Part shown: positions 25,114 to 33,241 of the stretch, piece by piece
How positions within the stretch are numbered: the stretch's first letter is position 1
Layout of the letters: every line of letters begins with the position of its first letter
NCBI RefSeq assembly: GCF_001552215.1
Contig: NZ_BCQT01000030.1
Location: forward strand, 1 to 58,066
From: Actinomadura macra NBRC 14102
GTDB taxonomy: Bacteria > Actinomycetota > Actinomycetes > Streptosporangiales > Streptosporangiaceae
Length of the DNA: 58,066 nt
Reading direction: 5' to 3'
The notes under the pieces: model-generated
The model's input: the letters and a program-made list of their open reading frames with translations, nothing else
Told to the model about the DNA's origin: nothing
The model's database searches: none
Made by a program: the position numbers and the translations under genes

Positions 25114-26271
25114 ATGAAACTCAGATATCTGTCCGCCGCGGCCGCCACCGTGCTCGCCGTGTCCCTCACCGCCGGCTGTAACTCCTCGGATGGCGGCTCC
25201 GATGGGCCGATCAAGGTCGGCTCGATCAACGGCATCACCGGTCTGTTCCAGACGCCGGAGGTCCCGAAGGCCGTCAAGGCGGTCTTCGAGGAGGTCAACG
25301 CCGCCGGCGGCATCAACGGCCGCAAGCTGGAGCTGATCAGCAAGGACGACGCGATGGACCCGTCCCGGTCCGGCCAGGCCGCCCGTGAGCTGATCCAGTC
25401 CAACGGCGTCGTCGCGCTCGCCGGCTCGTCCAGCGCCGTGGACTGCGGCCTGAACCGCGCCACCTACAGCAAGGAAAAGATCGTCTCGGTTCCGGCGATC
25501 GGCGTCGACCCGGCCTGCTTCACCAGCCCGAACATCGCGCCGGTCAACCCCGGCCCGTACGCGCTGACCACGGCGATGCTCTACTACGCGTCCGAGACGC
25601 TGAAGCGCGACAAGGTGTGCATCGACTACACCGTCCTGCCCGGCAGCGGCGGCGGCATCGAGGGCGCCATCAAGAAGTGGACGGAGATCACCGGCAAGAC
25701 GCTCGCCCACAAGAACCTCGCCGTCGGACAGGGCGACCCGACGCGTTACCTGGTCGCGGACAAGAACGCCGGCTGCCAGGCCGTGCTCTACAACGCGACC
25801 GTCGGCCCCTGGTTCGCGCAGGCCAAGACGCAGGGCATGCAGAAGGTCGACTTCATCCTGGCGGCCAACAGCTACACCGACGCCAACGCCAAGACGATCC
25901 CCGCGGACATGACCGCGTGGGCCGGCACCGAGTGGCAGCCCTACACCGACCCGACCCTGCCGGGCAACGCCCGCTGGGCGAAGATCGTTGAGCAGAACGG
26001 CATCCAGAAGACGGCGTTCAGCCAGGGTGCGGTCATGGCGGCGGACATCTTCGTCCAGGTCCTCAAGACCATCAAGGGCGACATCACCCGCGAGTCGGTG
26101 ACCAAGGCGTTCAAGGAGATGAAGCCGATCAACTACCCGATGGTCGGCACGCCGTACGTGTTCGGGCCGGGCAACGAGCACAACCCGATCCAGGGCAGCC
26201 GGTTCGTCAAGGCCGACAAGGGCGGCTGGAAGGTCCTGCCCGGCGGCTTCACCGTCCCGGGCAAGAACTGA
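25114..26271 (+). CDS. LivK-like ABC substrate-binding lipoprotein
   Basis: 385 residues. A lipoprotein signal peptide ends in LTAGC with the lipidated Cys at 22. The mature part is a type I periplasmic-binding fold (Peripla_BP_6): IKVGSINGITGLFQ, FEEVNAAGGINGRKLELI, and VVALAGSSSAVDCG. In branched-chain amino acid binders the region after VNAAGG contacts the ligand's alpha-carboxylate and amine; I cannot tell the ligand here. The gene follows the ATPase genes by 47 bases and precedes the LivH permease, so the operon encodes a complete importer. Confidence 0.92.
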   Translation: MKLRYLSAAAATVLAVSLTAGCNSSDGGSDGPIKVGSINGITGLFQTPEVPKAVKAVFEEVNAAGGINGRKLELISKDDAMDPSRSGQAARELIQSNGVVALAGSSSAVDCGLNRATYSKEKIVSVPAIGVDPACFTSPNIAPVNPGPYALTTAMLYYASETLKRDKVCIDYTVLPGSGGGIEGAIKKWTEITGKTLAHKNLAVGQGDPTRYLVADKNAGCQAVLYNATVGPWFAQAKTQGMQKVDFILAANSYTDANAKTIPADMTAWAGTEWQPYTDPTLPGNARWAKIVEQNGIQKTAFSQGAVMAADIFVQVLKTIKGDITRESVTKAFKEMKPINYPMVGTPYVFGPGNEHNPIQGSRFVKADKGGWKVLPGGFTVPGKN

Positions 26272-26282
26272 GCCTCGTTCGT

Positions 26283-26313
26283 CCGGGCGCGCGCGGCCTC
26301 CGCGCGCGCCCGG
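26283..26313 (+). promoter_or_regulatory. Intra-operon hairpin after the binding-protein gene
   Basis: A perfect 14-bp inverted repeat, CCGGGCGCGCGCGG and CCGCGCGCGCCCGG, with a three-base loop, sits between the binding-protein stop (26271) and the LivH start (26333). Such hairpins commonly act as partial terminators or 3' stabilisers that raise binding-protein levels over the permease. The gene order continues on the same strand. Confidence 0.65.
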
Positions 26314-26332
26314 CCCCACCCGGAGGAACCCT

Positions 26333-27205
26333 ATGGTGAACTCTGTGATCGCCGGGCTGACCAGCGGCGGCGGTTACGCCCTGCTCGGCCTGTGCGTCGT
26401 CCTGACCTACCGGCTGGTCGCCGTCGTCAACTTCGCGATGACGGCCGTCGGCGCGATGGGCGCGTTCGTGATGGTCTCGCTGACCGACGACGGCATGAGC
26501 CTCTGGCTCGCCCTGCCGATCGGCGCGCTGTCGGCCGCGCTGCTGTCCGGGCTGCTCGGCGCGGCACTGGTCCGCTGGTTCGCCGGGCACCGGGAGCGGA
26601 CGAAGGCGGCCGTCACGGTCGCGCTGTTCGTGGCGCTCAGCGCGATCGGCCTGCGGCTGTTCGGGAGCAACTCGACCGGCGCGCACCAGTTCCCGAACCC
26701 GTTCGGCGACCCCGTGTTCACCATCGGCAGCGTGGTCGTCCCTCAGTCGGTGCTGGTGTCGCTGGCGTTCGCGGTGCTCATCACGCTCGCGGTCGGCCTG
26801 CTGCTCACCCGCACGCGGATCGGGCTGAAGCTGCAGGCGCTGTCGGAGCGGCCGAGCACCGCCGAGGTCGTCGGGATCCCCGCGCCCCGGCTCGCCGTCG
26901 GCGTGTGGGCGGGCGTCGGAGCCATCACGATGCTGGTGATCGTGCTGGTCGCGCCGCGGCTCGGCGGCGACTTCGGTGCCCTGTCCGGGCTGATCAGCAC
27001 CGCGCTGGCCGTCGCGATGGTCGGCGCGTTCCGCAGCCTGCCGCTGACCCTCGTCGGCGGGCTGATCCTCGGATGCCTGGAGGGCCTGTCATCCTCCGTG
27101 GACTCCATCCAGAAGTACCAGGGTGTCGTGCCCTTCCTGGTGATCCTCGTGCTCCTGTGGTGGCGCAGCCGCCGCGAGGTCTGGGACACCGCCCACAGCA
27201 GATGA
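26333..27205 (+). CDS. LivH-type ABC importer permease
   Basis: 290 residues with about eight hydrophobic helices. The start VNSVIAGLTSGGGYALLGLCVVLTYR-like segment is the usual LivH N-terminus (first 15 residues: MVNSVIAGLTSGGGY). A coupling loop with TRIGLKLQALSERPSTAEVVG-type sequence lies near 165-185, matching the EAA-like loop of the family. CGGAGGAACC precedes the ATG. With LivF, LivMG and the binding protein it completes an HAAT importer. Confidence 0.92.
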   Translation: MVNSVIAGLTSGGGYALLGLCVVLTYRLVAVVNFAMTAVGAMGAFVMVSLTDDGMSLWLALPIGALSAALLSGLLGAALVRWFAGHRERTKAAVTVALFVALSAIGLRLFGSNSTGAHQFPNPFGDPVFTIGSVVVPQSVLVSLAFAVLITLAVGLLLTRTRIGLKLQALSERPSTAEVVGIPAPRLAVGVWAGVGAITMLVIVLVAPRLGGDFGALSGLISTALAVAMVGAFRSLPLTLVGGLILGCLEGLSSSVDSIQKYQGVVPFLVILVLLWWRSRREVWDTAHSR

Positions 27206-27224
27206 CGAAACGAGGAGACACCCT

Positions 27225-28331
27225 ATGCCCGATCTGACGTCGACCAGGGCGGCGGTGCTGCGCGAGCACGGCGCCGTCCTGAGCATCGAGGAGCTCCCGC
27301 TGCCCGCCGAGGTGGAGCCGGGCGCGGCCGTCGTCCGCGTCGACTGCGCGACGCTGTGCGCGACGGACGTGCACCTGTGGGCCGGTCACATGTCGTTCCC
27401 CGACATGCTGCCGATCGTCCTCGGGCACGAGATGATGGGCACGGTGTGCGCCGTAGGGCCGGGGACGCGCGACGCGCTCGGCCGCACCGTCAAGGTGGGC
27501 GACCGCATCGGCTGGTCGGAATCGGTGTGCGGGCACTGCTACGGCTGTACCGTCCTGCGCAACCCCGTCGCCTGCGCCGAGCGCGGGTACGGGTTCCTGC
27601 AGCGCGCGGACCGTCCCCCGTACGCCACGGGAGGGCTCGCCGGGCACAACTACGTGACGCCGGGCGCGCTGAAAGTCGTCCTGCCCGACGACGTGAAGGA
27701 CACCTGGGCGGCGGCCGCGGGCTGCGCGGTCAAGACCGTCCTGCACGCGTTCGACCGGGCCGGGGGAGTCCGCCCGGGCTCGGCGGTGGTGGTCCAGGGC
27801 GCGGGAGCGCTCGGGATCGTCGCCACCGCCGTCGCGAGCGTCGCCGGTGCCGGCAAGGTCATCACGATCGGCGCGCCGGACGAGCGGCTGGAGCTCGCCC
27901 GCGGCTTCGGCGCCGATGTGACCATCGGCCTGGACGGCGACGCCGACGCGCGGCACGCCGCTGTCATGGAGGCCACCGGCGGGCGCGGTGCCGAGCTCGT
28001 CCTCGACCTCGCCGGCGCGCCCGGAGTCGGTGCCGAGGCGGTGGGCATGGCCGCGTTCGGCGGCCGGTTCGTGATCGTCGGCAGCACCGGCCCGCAGCCG
28101 GAGCAGCTCGTCCTCGGCGCGATCATGGGCAAGGAGCTGAACGTCCTCGGCTCCCTGAACGGCGACGTCGGCGACTACCACCGGTCGATCGAGTTCCTGC
28201 GGACGTTCCAGGACCGTTTCGTCTGGGACGACCTCTTCAGCGCGCCGGACGGGCTGGAGGGGGCCTCCGCGGCCCTTGCCGCGATGTCCCGGCTCGAGCA
28301 GGTCAAGGCCGTCATCCACCCACACCGATGA
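27225..28331 (+). CDS. Zinc-dependent medium-chain alcohol dehydrogenase
   Basis: 368 residues of the MDR family. Catalytic-zinc ligands lie in CATLCATDVHLW (Cys) and GHEMMGTV (His/Glu). The structural-zinc site is CGHCYGCTVLRNPVAC, with all four cysteines. The cofactor-binding region begins at VVVQGAGALGIVATAVA. GAGGAGACACCCT precedes the ATG. It follows LivH by 19 bases and its stop touches the next aldo/keto reductase gene, so it is in the uptake operon. The substrate is probably an alcohol or hydroxy-acid intermediate. Confidence 0.9.
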   Translation: MPDLTSTRAAVLREHGAVLSIEELPLPAEVEPGAAVVRVDCATLCATDVHLWAGHMSFPDMLPIVLGHEMMGTVCAVGPGTRDALGRTVKVGDRIGWSESVCGHCYGCTVLRNPVACAERGYGFLQRADRPPYATGGLAGHNYVTPGALKVVLPDDVKDTWAAAAGCAVKTVLHAFDRAGGVRPGSAVVVQGAGALGIVATAVASVAGAGKVITIGAPDERLELARGFGADVTIGLDGDADARHAAVMEATGGRGAELVLDLAGAPGVGAEAVGMAAFGGRFVIVGSTGPQPEQLVLGAIMGKELNVLGSLNGDVGDYHRSIEFLRTFQDRFVWDDLFSAPDGLEGASAALAAMSRLEQVKAVIHPHR

Positions 28332-28339
28332 GGAACACA

Positions 28340-29299
28340 GTGTCCACCAGCATTCCCCGCCGCCGTCTCGGCACGGCCGGTCCCGACGCGTCGGTGCTGT
28401 CCCTCGGCTCCTGGCACACCTACGACCGGATGGACTTCGGTGACGCCGTCACGATGATCCGGCACGCCGTCGACACCGGTATCAACATGTTCGACGTCGC
28501 CGTCTACGGGATGCCCGGTCACCCGCCGGTCTTCACCGACGTGCTGTTCTCGGCGATCGTGCGGGCCGCCGGGATCGCCCGAGAGGACTACCTGCTGTCC
28601 ACCAAGTTGTGGCTGGAGGGGTACCCCGAGTTCTCCATGCGCGATCAGCTCGCCAACGCCCTGTTCCGGGTGGGCGCCGACCACGCCGACGTCGCCGTGC
28701 TCGGCGACATCCGCAGCGACGACCTCGACCTGCGCCGCCTCGCCGAGGAGCTCGCGGAGCTGGAGCGGGAGGGCCTGCTCGGCTGCTGGGGCGTCAACAA
28801 CTGGTCGGCGACCACGATCCTGGAGATCCGCGAGCACGCCCTGGCCGCGGGTTCGCCCGGCCCGCAGCTCGCGCAACTCAAGTACAGCCCGTGCCGGCGC
28901 GCCATCCCCGACGGCGAGCCGTTCGCGGAGGTCTTCGCGGCGGGCGTGTCGATGCAGGCGTCCGACGTCCTGGAGGGCGGCATCCTCGCCGGCAAGTCCG
29001 GCTCGTCCCGGCAGATCGGCCGCGACCCGGGCGAGATCCGTCCGCGGATCCAGGACGCCGCCGCCGGCATCGCGGACCTGGCGAAGGAACTGGAAGCGAC
29101 GCCCGCGCAGCTGTGCATCGCGTTCACTCTCACGCACCCGTCCACGAGCACGGTGCTGTTCGGAGCGACCAGCCTGGAGCAGCTGACCGGCAACATCGCG
29201 GCGCTGGACGTCCTGGAGCGCGTCGGCGCCGAACGGCTGCGCTCGCTGATGGAGCCGTTCTGGGTCGACCGCGGCATCGTGAACCCCGAGGGCCCGTAA
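28340..29299 (+). CDS. Aldo/keto reductase-like protein lacking catalytic His, paralogue 2
   Basis: 319 residues from GTG 28340 (GATGAGGAACACA upstream); ATG 28328, overlapping the preceding stop as ATGA, is an alternative. It is clearly paralogous to the protein at 19141: both have LGSW near residue 22, RMD, NMFDVAVYG / DMFDVAHYN, WGVNNWSA and SDVLEGGILAG. D52, Y56 and K89 are kept, but the DLxxLH motif reads DVAVLGDI with Gly at 122, so the tetrad His is absent in both. The two copies lie in different transcription units of the same island, suggesting related steps or a heteromer. Confidence 0.87.
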   Translation: MSTSIPRRRLGTAGPDASVLSLGSWHTYDRMDFGDAVTMIRHAVDTGINMFDVAVYGMPGHPPVFTDVLFSAIVRAAGIAREDYLLSTKLWLEGYPEFSMRDQLANALFRVGADHADVAVLGDIRSDDLDLRRLAEELAELEREGLLGCWGVNNWSATTILEIREHALAAGSPGPQLAQLKYSPCRRAIPDGEPFAEVFAAGVSMQASDVLEGGILAGKSGSSRQIGRDPGEIRPRIQDAAAGIADLAKELEATPAQLCIAFTLTHPSTSTVLFGATSLEQLTGNIAALDVLERVGAERLRSLMEPFWVDRGIVNPEGP

Positions 29300-29335
29300 C
29301 CGTCCCCTCTCTGGACCATCTCCTCATTGCACGCT

Positions 29336-29371
29336 CGTCGTCCTCCCACGGTCTCCTGTGGGGGGACGACG
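29336..29371. terminator. Bidirectional terminator hairpin
   Basis: A 14-bp stem, CGTCGTCCTCCCAC (29336-29349) with GTGGGGGGACGACG (29358-29371), contains one T-G wobble and an eight-base loop. It separates the end of the uptake operon (29299) from the converging cyclase-like gene (stop 29421) and marks the right edge of the catabolic island. Confidence 0.8.
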
Positions 29372-29420
29372 CGGTTTCCGCTCCGCCACTCCATCACTTC
29401 GCCACCCCGCCGGTCCCCGG

Positions 29421-30179
29421 TCAGCGCACGGGCGCGCGGTGGCGGTCGAGCGGGACGCCGCCGTCCGCGTCGTACACCCAGCCCCGGTGCCCCCTGCCGG
29501 TGACCTCCAGCCGGACCAGAGGACGGTAGCCCTCCGCGTCGATCCCCTCGTATCCGTGCCGCACGATCGAGTGGTAGATGTCCTCCGACACCACGAGCAC
29601 CAGCGGCGCCTCCGCGCGGCGGAGCGCGTCCTTGGCCTCCGGGCAGTCCAGCAGCCGGAAGGCGATGTCGAGCGCCTCCCCGAAATTGCCGCGGCCGTCG
29701 TTGTGGACCTCTCCCGCGTGCACCACCACACGCATCCGGATCCGCCGGTCGCGACCCGGGGCGATCGCCGGCGTCGCATTGTGCTCGGCGAGCAGCGCGG
29801 CCAGGATCGGCACCACCGGGTGCAGCAGCAGCGTCTTCGGGACCTCGTCCAGCGGCCGGACGAGGACGAGCGCTCCGTCCCCACGGTCGACGAAGTCCTC
29901 CCGGTAGCGCTCCTCGATGCCCGCGCGCAGGAAGGCCTCTTCGAGCAGCCGGTAGAGCGTCCGGCGCAGCTCGGCCTTCACCGGGTCGGTGCGAGTGGTC
30001 GAGCCCTCGATGTCCACCGCCAGGATCGCGCGGTAGCGCGGCCGGACCCGCGCGGGATCGACGACCGGGAGGCGCGGGTCCGACGCGTCGACCAGCAAGG
30101 GACGCCGGGCCTCCGCCCGCGCCCCCTCCGTCGCCGCGTCGGCCGACCCGTCCGGTCGCGTCGCCGTCTCGTGATTCAT
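29421..30179 (-). CDS. Class III nucleotidyl cyclase-like protein
   Basis: 252 residues. After a disordered N-terminus, residues about 48-235 resemble a class III adenylate/guanylate cyclase homology domain. Metal-binding positions are present: D56 in AVDIEGST and D101 in DRGDGALV. Further on, GNFGEALDIAFRLL corresponds to the GxxVNxAxR element. The transition-state Arg is kept (R175), but the Asn is Asp (D171), so cyclase activity is uncertain. ATG 30179 is the only good start after the proline-rich upstream stretch. It is divergent from the histidine kinase at 30592, across 412 bases. Confidence 0.7.
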   Translation of the reverse strand: MNHETATRPDGSADAATEGARAEARRPLLVDASDPRLPVVDPARVRPRYRAILAVDIEGSTTRTDPVKAELRRTLYRLLEEAFLRAGIEERYREDFVDRGDGALVLVRPLDEVPKTLLLHPVVPILAALLAEHNATPAIAPGRDRRIRMRVVVHAGEVHNDGRGNFGEALDIAFRLLDCPEAKDALRRAEAPLVLVVSEDIYHSIVRHGYEGIDAEGYRPLVRLEVTGRGHRGWVYDADGGVPLDRHRAPVR

Positions 30180-30591
30180 CCCCCGCGCCCCTTTCCGCCT
30201 TCCCCGCCGTCCGGTCAATTCGAGCCTCACAGTGCCTGGCCGTACCGGCAACCCAGGCGAACCCGGAAAAGGCGCCCGCGTTTTCCCGGGCATTTCCCGC
30301 CGCCTTTTCCCATCGGCAAACGCAGCGGAATTCCCGCTGTCACCGGGGTGCGTCCCAGGGACAAGGGGAGAGTGTCCCGGATCGACCCGGACGGGCGGGG
30401 CGCCGGTCCCGGACGCCGTGTCCGGCCATGCCCGCATCGATCGGATAACGCCCGCTACCCACAGGTGACGGGGTGCAGGACACTTCGGGTGAGCGTGCGG
30501 ACGCCCGCCGTGACACCGCCCCTCTCGTCCGGGAAAGCACGGACAGGAGCCCGTGGGTTCCCGGTGGCCGGAGATGCCCGCTGGTCCGAAC
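30180..30591. other. Divergent intergenic region with an imperfect hairpin
   Basis: No convincing gene is seen between the cyclase-like gene and histidine kinase A. It contains an imperfect inverted repeat (CCCGGAAAA near 30262 and TTTTCCCGGG at 30281-30290) that could be an operator or leader structure. Promoters for both directions should lie here. Confidence 0.4.
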
Positions 30592-32391
30592 ATGAAGAGG
30601 GTGGTCGTGGTGATATCTGGCCCGCGGCGGCGCCGCACGCCGCCGTGGTTCGGCCCCGAGACGAGGCGTGCCTTCCTCACCGGTGTCGCGGTGGCTGCGG
30701 TGGCGCTGGCCGCCGGATGGCCGTACTGGCGCGGCCATCCGGTCGCCGCCGCGGTCACGCTCGCGGGCTGCGCCGCCATCGCGGTGGAGGGGGTGCTGCT
30801 GGCGACCGGCGGGCGCACCCGGCGTACCGGCCGGCTGTTCGTGTTCGCGTCCTTCGCCTGGGCGCTGAACTGGCTGGCGAGCTGGGACGCCGGGCCGGGG
30901 CCAATGGTCTCCCCGTACGCCCAGGCCGAGTTCTACCTCGCGCTCGCCATCGGCGTGCTGCTCTACCCAAGTGGGCGGCTGGAGTACCGCGCCGACCGGA
31001 TCTGGACCGCCGTGGCGTGCCTGGTGCTGCTGGGCTGTCCGACGGCGCTCTGGGTCACCTCCGAGCCGGAGTGGGCCGCGTTCCGCGGGGAGTCGGTCTG
31101 GTGGCCCGCGCTCTATCCCGACCTCGGTGTGTTCAGGGCCGTGCTGTGGGTGTCGACAGTGCTGTACCTGCTCCTCGCCCTGTCGTTCGCGGCCGTGCTG
31201 CTGCTCCGGCTGCCGAAGATGGGCCGGATGAAGCGCGTCCTCACCCTGCCGGTGACAGTCGCGCTGGCGTTCGTGGGGATCTCCGCGGCGCTGACCCAGA
31301 AGCCGGTCATGGAGGCGTCCATCCCCCTGGACGATCTGCTTGAGGTCTACACGGTGCAGGGCGCGGTGTTCGTGCTCGTCCCGCTCACCCTGCTGGCGTC
31401 CGGGGTGCGCGCCCGGATCGGCGAACTGGCGGTCGCGGGCCGGATGCTCCGGTTGACCGCGCCGGTGACGGTGGAGCGCGTCCGCGACGCGCTGCGGGAC
31501 GTGCTGCACGATCCGTCCCTGCGGCTGTGGTTCTGGGCACCGGAGGAGGGCCTGTACGTCGGCGCCGACGGACGGCCCGCCGCCCTGGAAGCCTCCGCCG
31601 GCCCGGGCCGTGGGGGTGAGGGACGGTGGCGGCGGACGGTACTGACCGCCGCCGGCGATCCGCTCGCGGTCGTGGAGTTCGGCAGCTCGCTGCGCGACCA
31701 CGAGCCGCTCGTCGAGGCCGCGCTCGTCGCCGGCGGTCGGGCGCTGGAGACGGCGCGGCTCCAGGCCGCCGTGCACGCCGGGCTCGAACAGGTCCGCTCG
31801 GCGTACGAGCGTCTCGTCCGGGCCGAGACGGTGGAGCGCGAGCGGCTCGCACGCGATCTGCACGACGGCGCGCAGCAGCGGCTGCTCGCCCTCGGCGCGA
31901 TGCTCGGCACCCTGGAGGCCGTGACGGGCGATGCGGCGGTGAAGGACCACGCGCGCGGCTGCCGCCAGGAGCTGATGGCGGCGCTGGCCGAACTGCGGGC
32001 GCTGGCCCGCGAGGTCCGTCCGGCACTGCTCGCCCAGGACGGGCTGGGCCCGGCCCTGGAGGTCGTGGCCGAGCGGATCGGCACCCGGGTCCGGCTGGAC
32101 GTGCCGCCCGATCGGTACTCCAGGGAGATCGAGTCCACCCTTTACTCCGTCCTCTGCGAAGCCTTGTCGTACGCTGTCGACCGCGCGCAGGCGTCCCGCG
32201 TGACCGTGCGTGTACGTTCGGAGGGTGCCCGGCTCGTCGCGGAGGTCAGCGACGACGGCGGCAGCCCGGGCGACCCGGCCGCCGACCTCGCCGGACTGGC
32301 CGGCCGGATCCGGGCGCTGCGCGGGCACGTGGAGGTCGCCGGCGATCCCGGCCGCGGCACGACGGTGAGGATGGTCCTGCCATGCGAGTAG
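30592..32391 (+). CDS. Histidine kinase A: phospho-acceptor His kept, N-box Asn lost
   Basis: 599 residues from ATG 30592 (GTG 30553 or ATG 30574 are possible). Residues about 15-280 hold six or seven membrane helices. A linker precedes a HisKA_3 domain with the acceptor in ERERLARDLHDGAQQRL (His424). The HATPase domain has the ESTLYSVLCEALSYAVDRA segment where the N-box Asn is expected; it is Tyr (Y527). The D-box DxGxG reads DDGGS. ATP binding is therefore probably weak or absent. It overlaps the response regulator by 10 bases and is paralogous to kinase B at 33242, which has the opposite defect. Confidence 0.85.
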   Translation: MKRVVVVISGPRRRRTPPWFGPETRRAFLTGVAVAAVALAAGWPYWRGHPVAAAVTLAGCAAIAVEGVLLATGGRTRRTGRLFVFASFAWALNWLASWDAGPGPMVSPYAQAEFYLALAIGVLLYPSGRLEYRADRIWTAVACLVLLGCPTALWVTSEPEWAAFRGESVWWPALYPDLGVFRAVLWVSTVLYLLLALSFAAVLLLRLPKMGRMKRVLTLPVTVALAFVGISAALTQKPVMEASIPLDDLLEVYTVQGAVFVLVPLTLLASGVRARIGELAVAGRMLRLTAPVTVERVRDALRDVLHDPSLRLWFWAPEEGLYVGADGRPAALEASAGPGRGGEGRWRRTVLTAAGDPLAVVEFGSSLRDHEPLVEAALVAGGRALETARLQAAVHAGLEQVRSAYERLVRAETVERERLARDLHDGAQQRLLALGAMLGTLEAVTGDAAVKDHARGCRQELMAALAELRALAREVRPALLAQDGLGPALEVVAERIGTRVRLDVPPDRYSREIESTLYSVLCEALSYAVDRAQASRVTVRVRSEGARLVAEVSDDGGSPGDPAADLAGLAGRIRALRGHVEVAGDPGRGTTVRMVLPCE

Positions 32392-33068
32392 CGGTCGCCG
32401 AGGACAGCGGGATCTTCCGGCAGGCGCTGGTCACCCTGCTCACCACGGTCGGTATCGAGGTCGCGGTGTCCGCGAGCTCGGGCGAGGAGCTGCTGACCCG
32501 GGTCGCCGACGATCCGCCGGACGTGGCGATCGTCGACTTGCACATGCCCCCGACCTACACCAACGAGGGCGTCGTCGCCGCGCGGCGCCTCTTGGAGCGG
32601 CATCGCGGGCTCGGCGTGCTCGTCCTGTCGGCCTACAACGAGACCCCGCAGGCGATGGAGCTGTTCCGCGACCAGCCGCGCGGCGTCGGCTACCTGTTGA
32701 AGGATCACGTCACCGATGTCGAGAACCTGCGTTCCGCGTTGGAGCGGGTGATGCGGGGCGAGGTCGTCATCGATCCGGACGTGGTGAGCCGGCTGGTGGA
32801 GGCACGGCACCGTGAGCAGGAGCTGGCGAAGCTGTCCGACCGGGAGCGGCAGGTTCTGGCGCTGATGGCCGAAGGCCACTCCAACGCCGGGATCGGCCAG
32901 CGGTTGCACCTGTCCGCGCGCACCGTCGAAGATCACGTGCGCGCCATCTTCGGCAAGCTCGGGATCAGCTCCTCGGGTGGGCCGCCCGGCCCGCAGCACA
33001 GCAACAAGCGCGTGCTGGCGGTGCTGGCCTGGCTGCGGGCGGCCGAGACACGTTGGGACTCGTCCTGA
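32382..33068 (+). CDS. NarL/LuxR-type response regulator
   Basis: 228 residues. The receiver has acidic residues in AVAEDS, phospho-acceptor D52 in AIVDLHMPP and Lys in GYLLKDHV. The C-terminal GerE/LuxR helix-turn-helix is LSDRERQVLALMAEG, then GIGQRLHLSARTVEDHV. Catalytic residues look intact. It lies between two histidine kinase paralogues, overlapping the first and 173 bases before the second. It is the likely common target of the pair. Confidence 0.94.
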   Translation: MRVAVAEDSGIFRQALVTLLTTVGIEVAVSASSGEELLTRVADDPPDVAIVDLHMPPTYTNEGVVAARRLLERHRGLGVLVLSAYNETPQAMELFRDQPRGVGYLLKDHVTDVENLRSALERVMRGEVVIDPDVVSRLVEARHREQELAKLSDRERQVLALMAEGHSNAGIGQRLHLSARTVEDHVRAIFGKLGISSSGGPPGPQHSNKRVLAVLAWLRAAETRWDSS

Positions 33069-33241
33069 AACGTCCGGATACGTACTGACCTGTTCGTCTC
33101 AGCCGTCCCGCGCATCAATCAGGTAACGGGCTCTCCCGTGAACAGGCGCGGTGGGCGAGACTGACGGTGCGAGTCCGGTCGCGTTACGTGACCCGTCGGC
33201 GGCCTCCGCCCTCCGCGGGCCTCGACACGGAAGGGGCCCTG

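Noticed and set aside
28328..28339. ATG 28328 as the start of the second aldo/keto reductase
   Set aside because: It overlaps the preceding stop neatly, but has no Shine-Dalgarno; GTG 28340 has one at good spacing. Kept only as an alternative.
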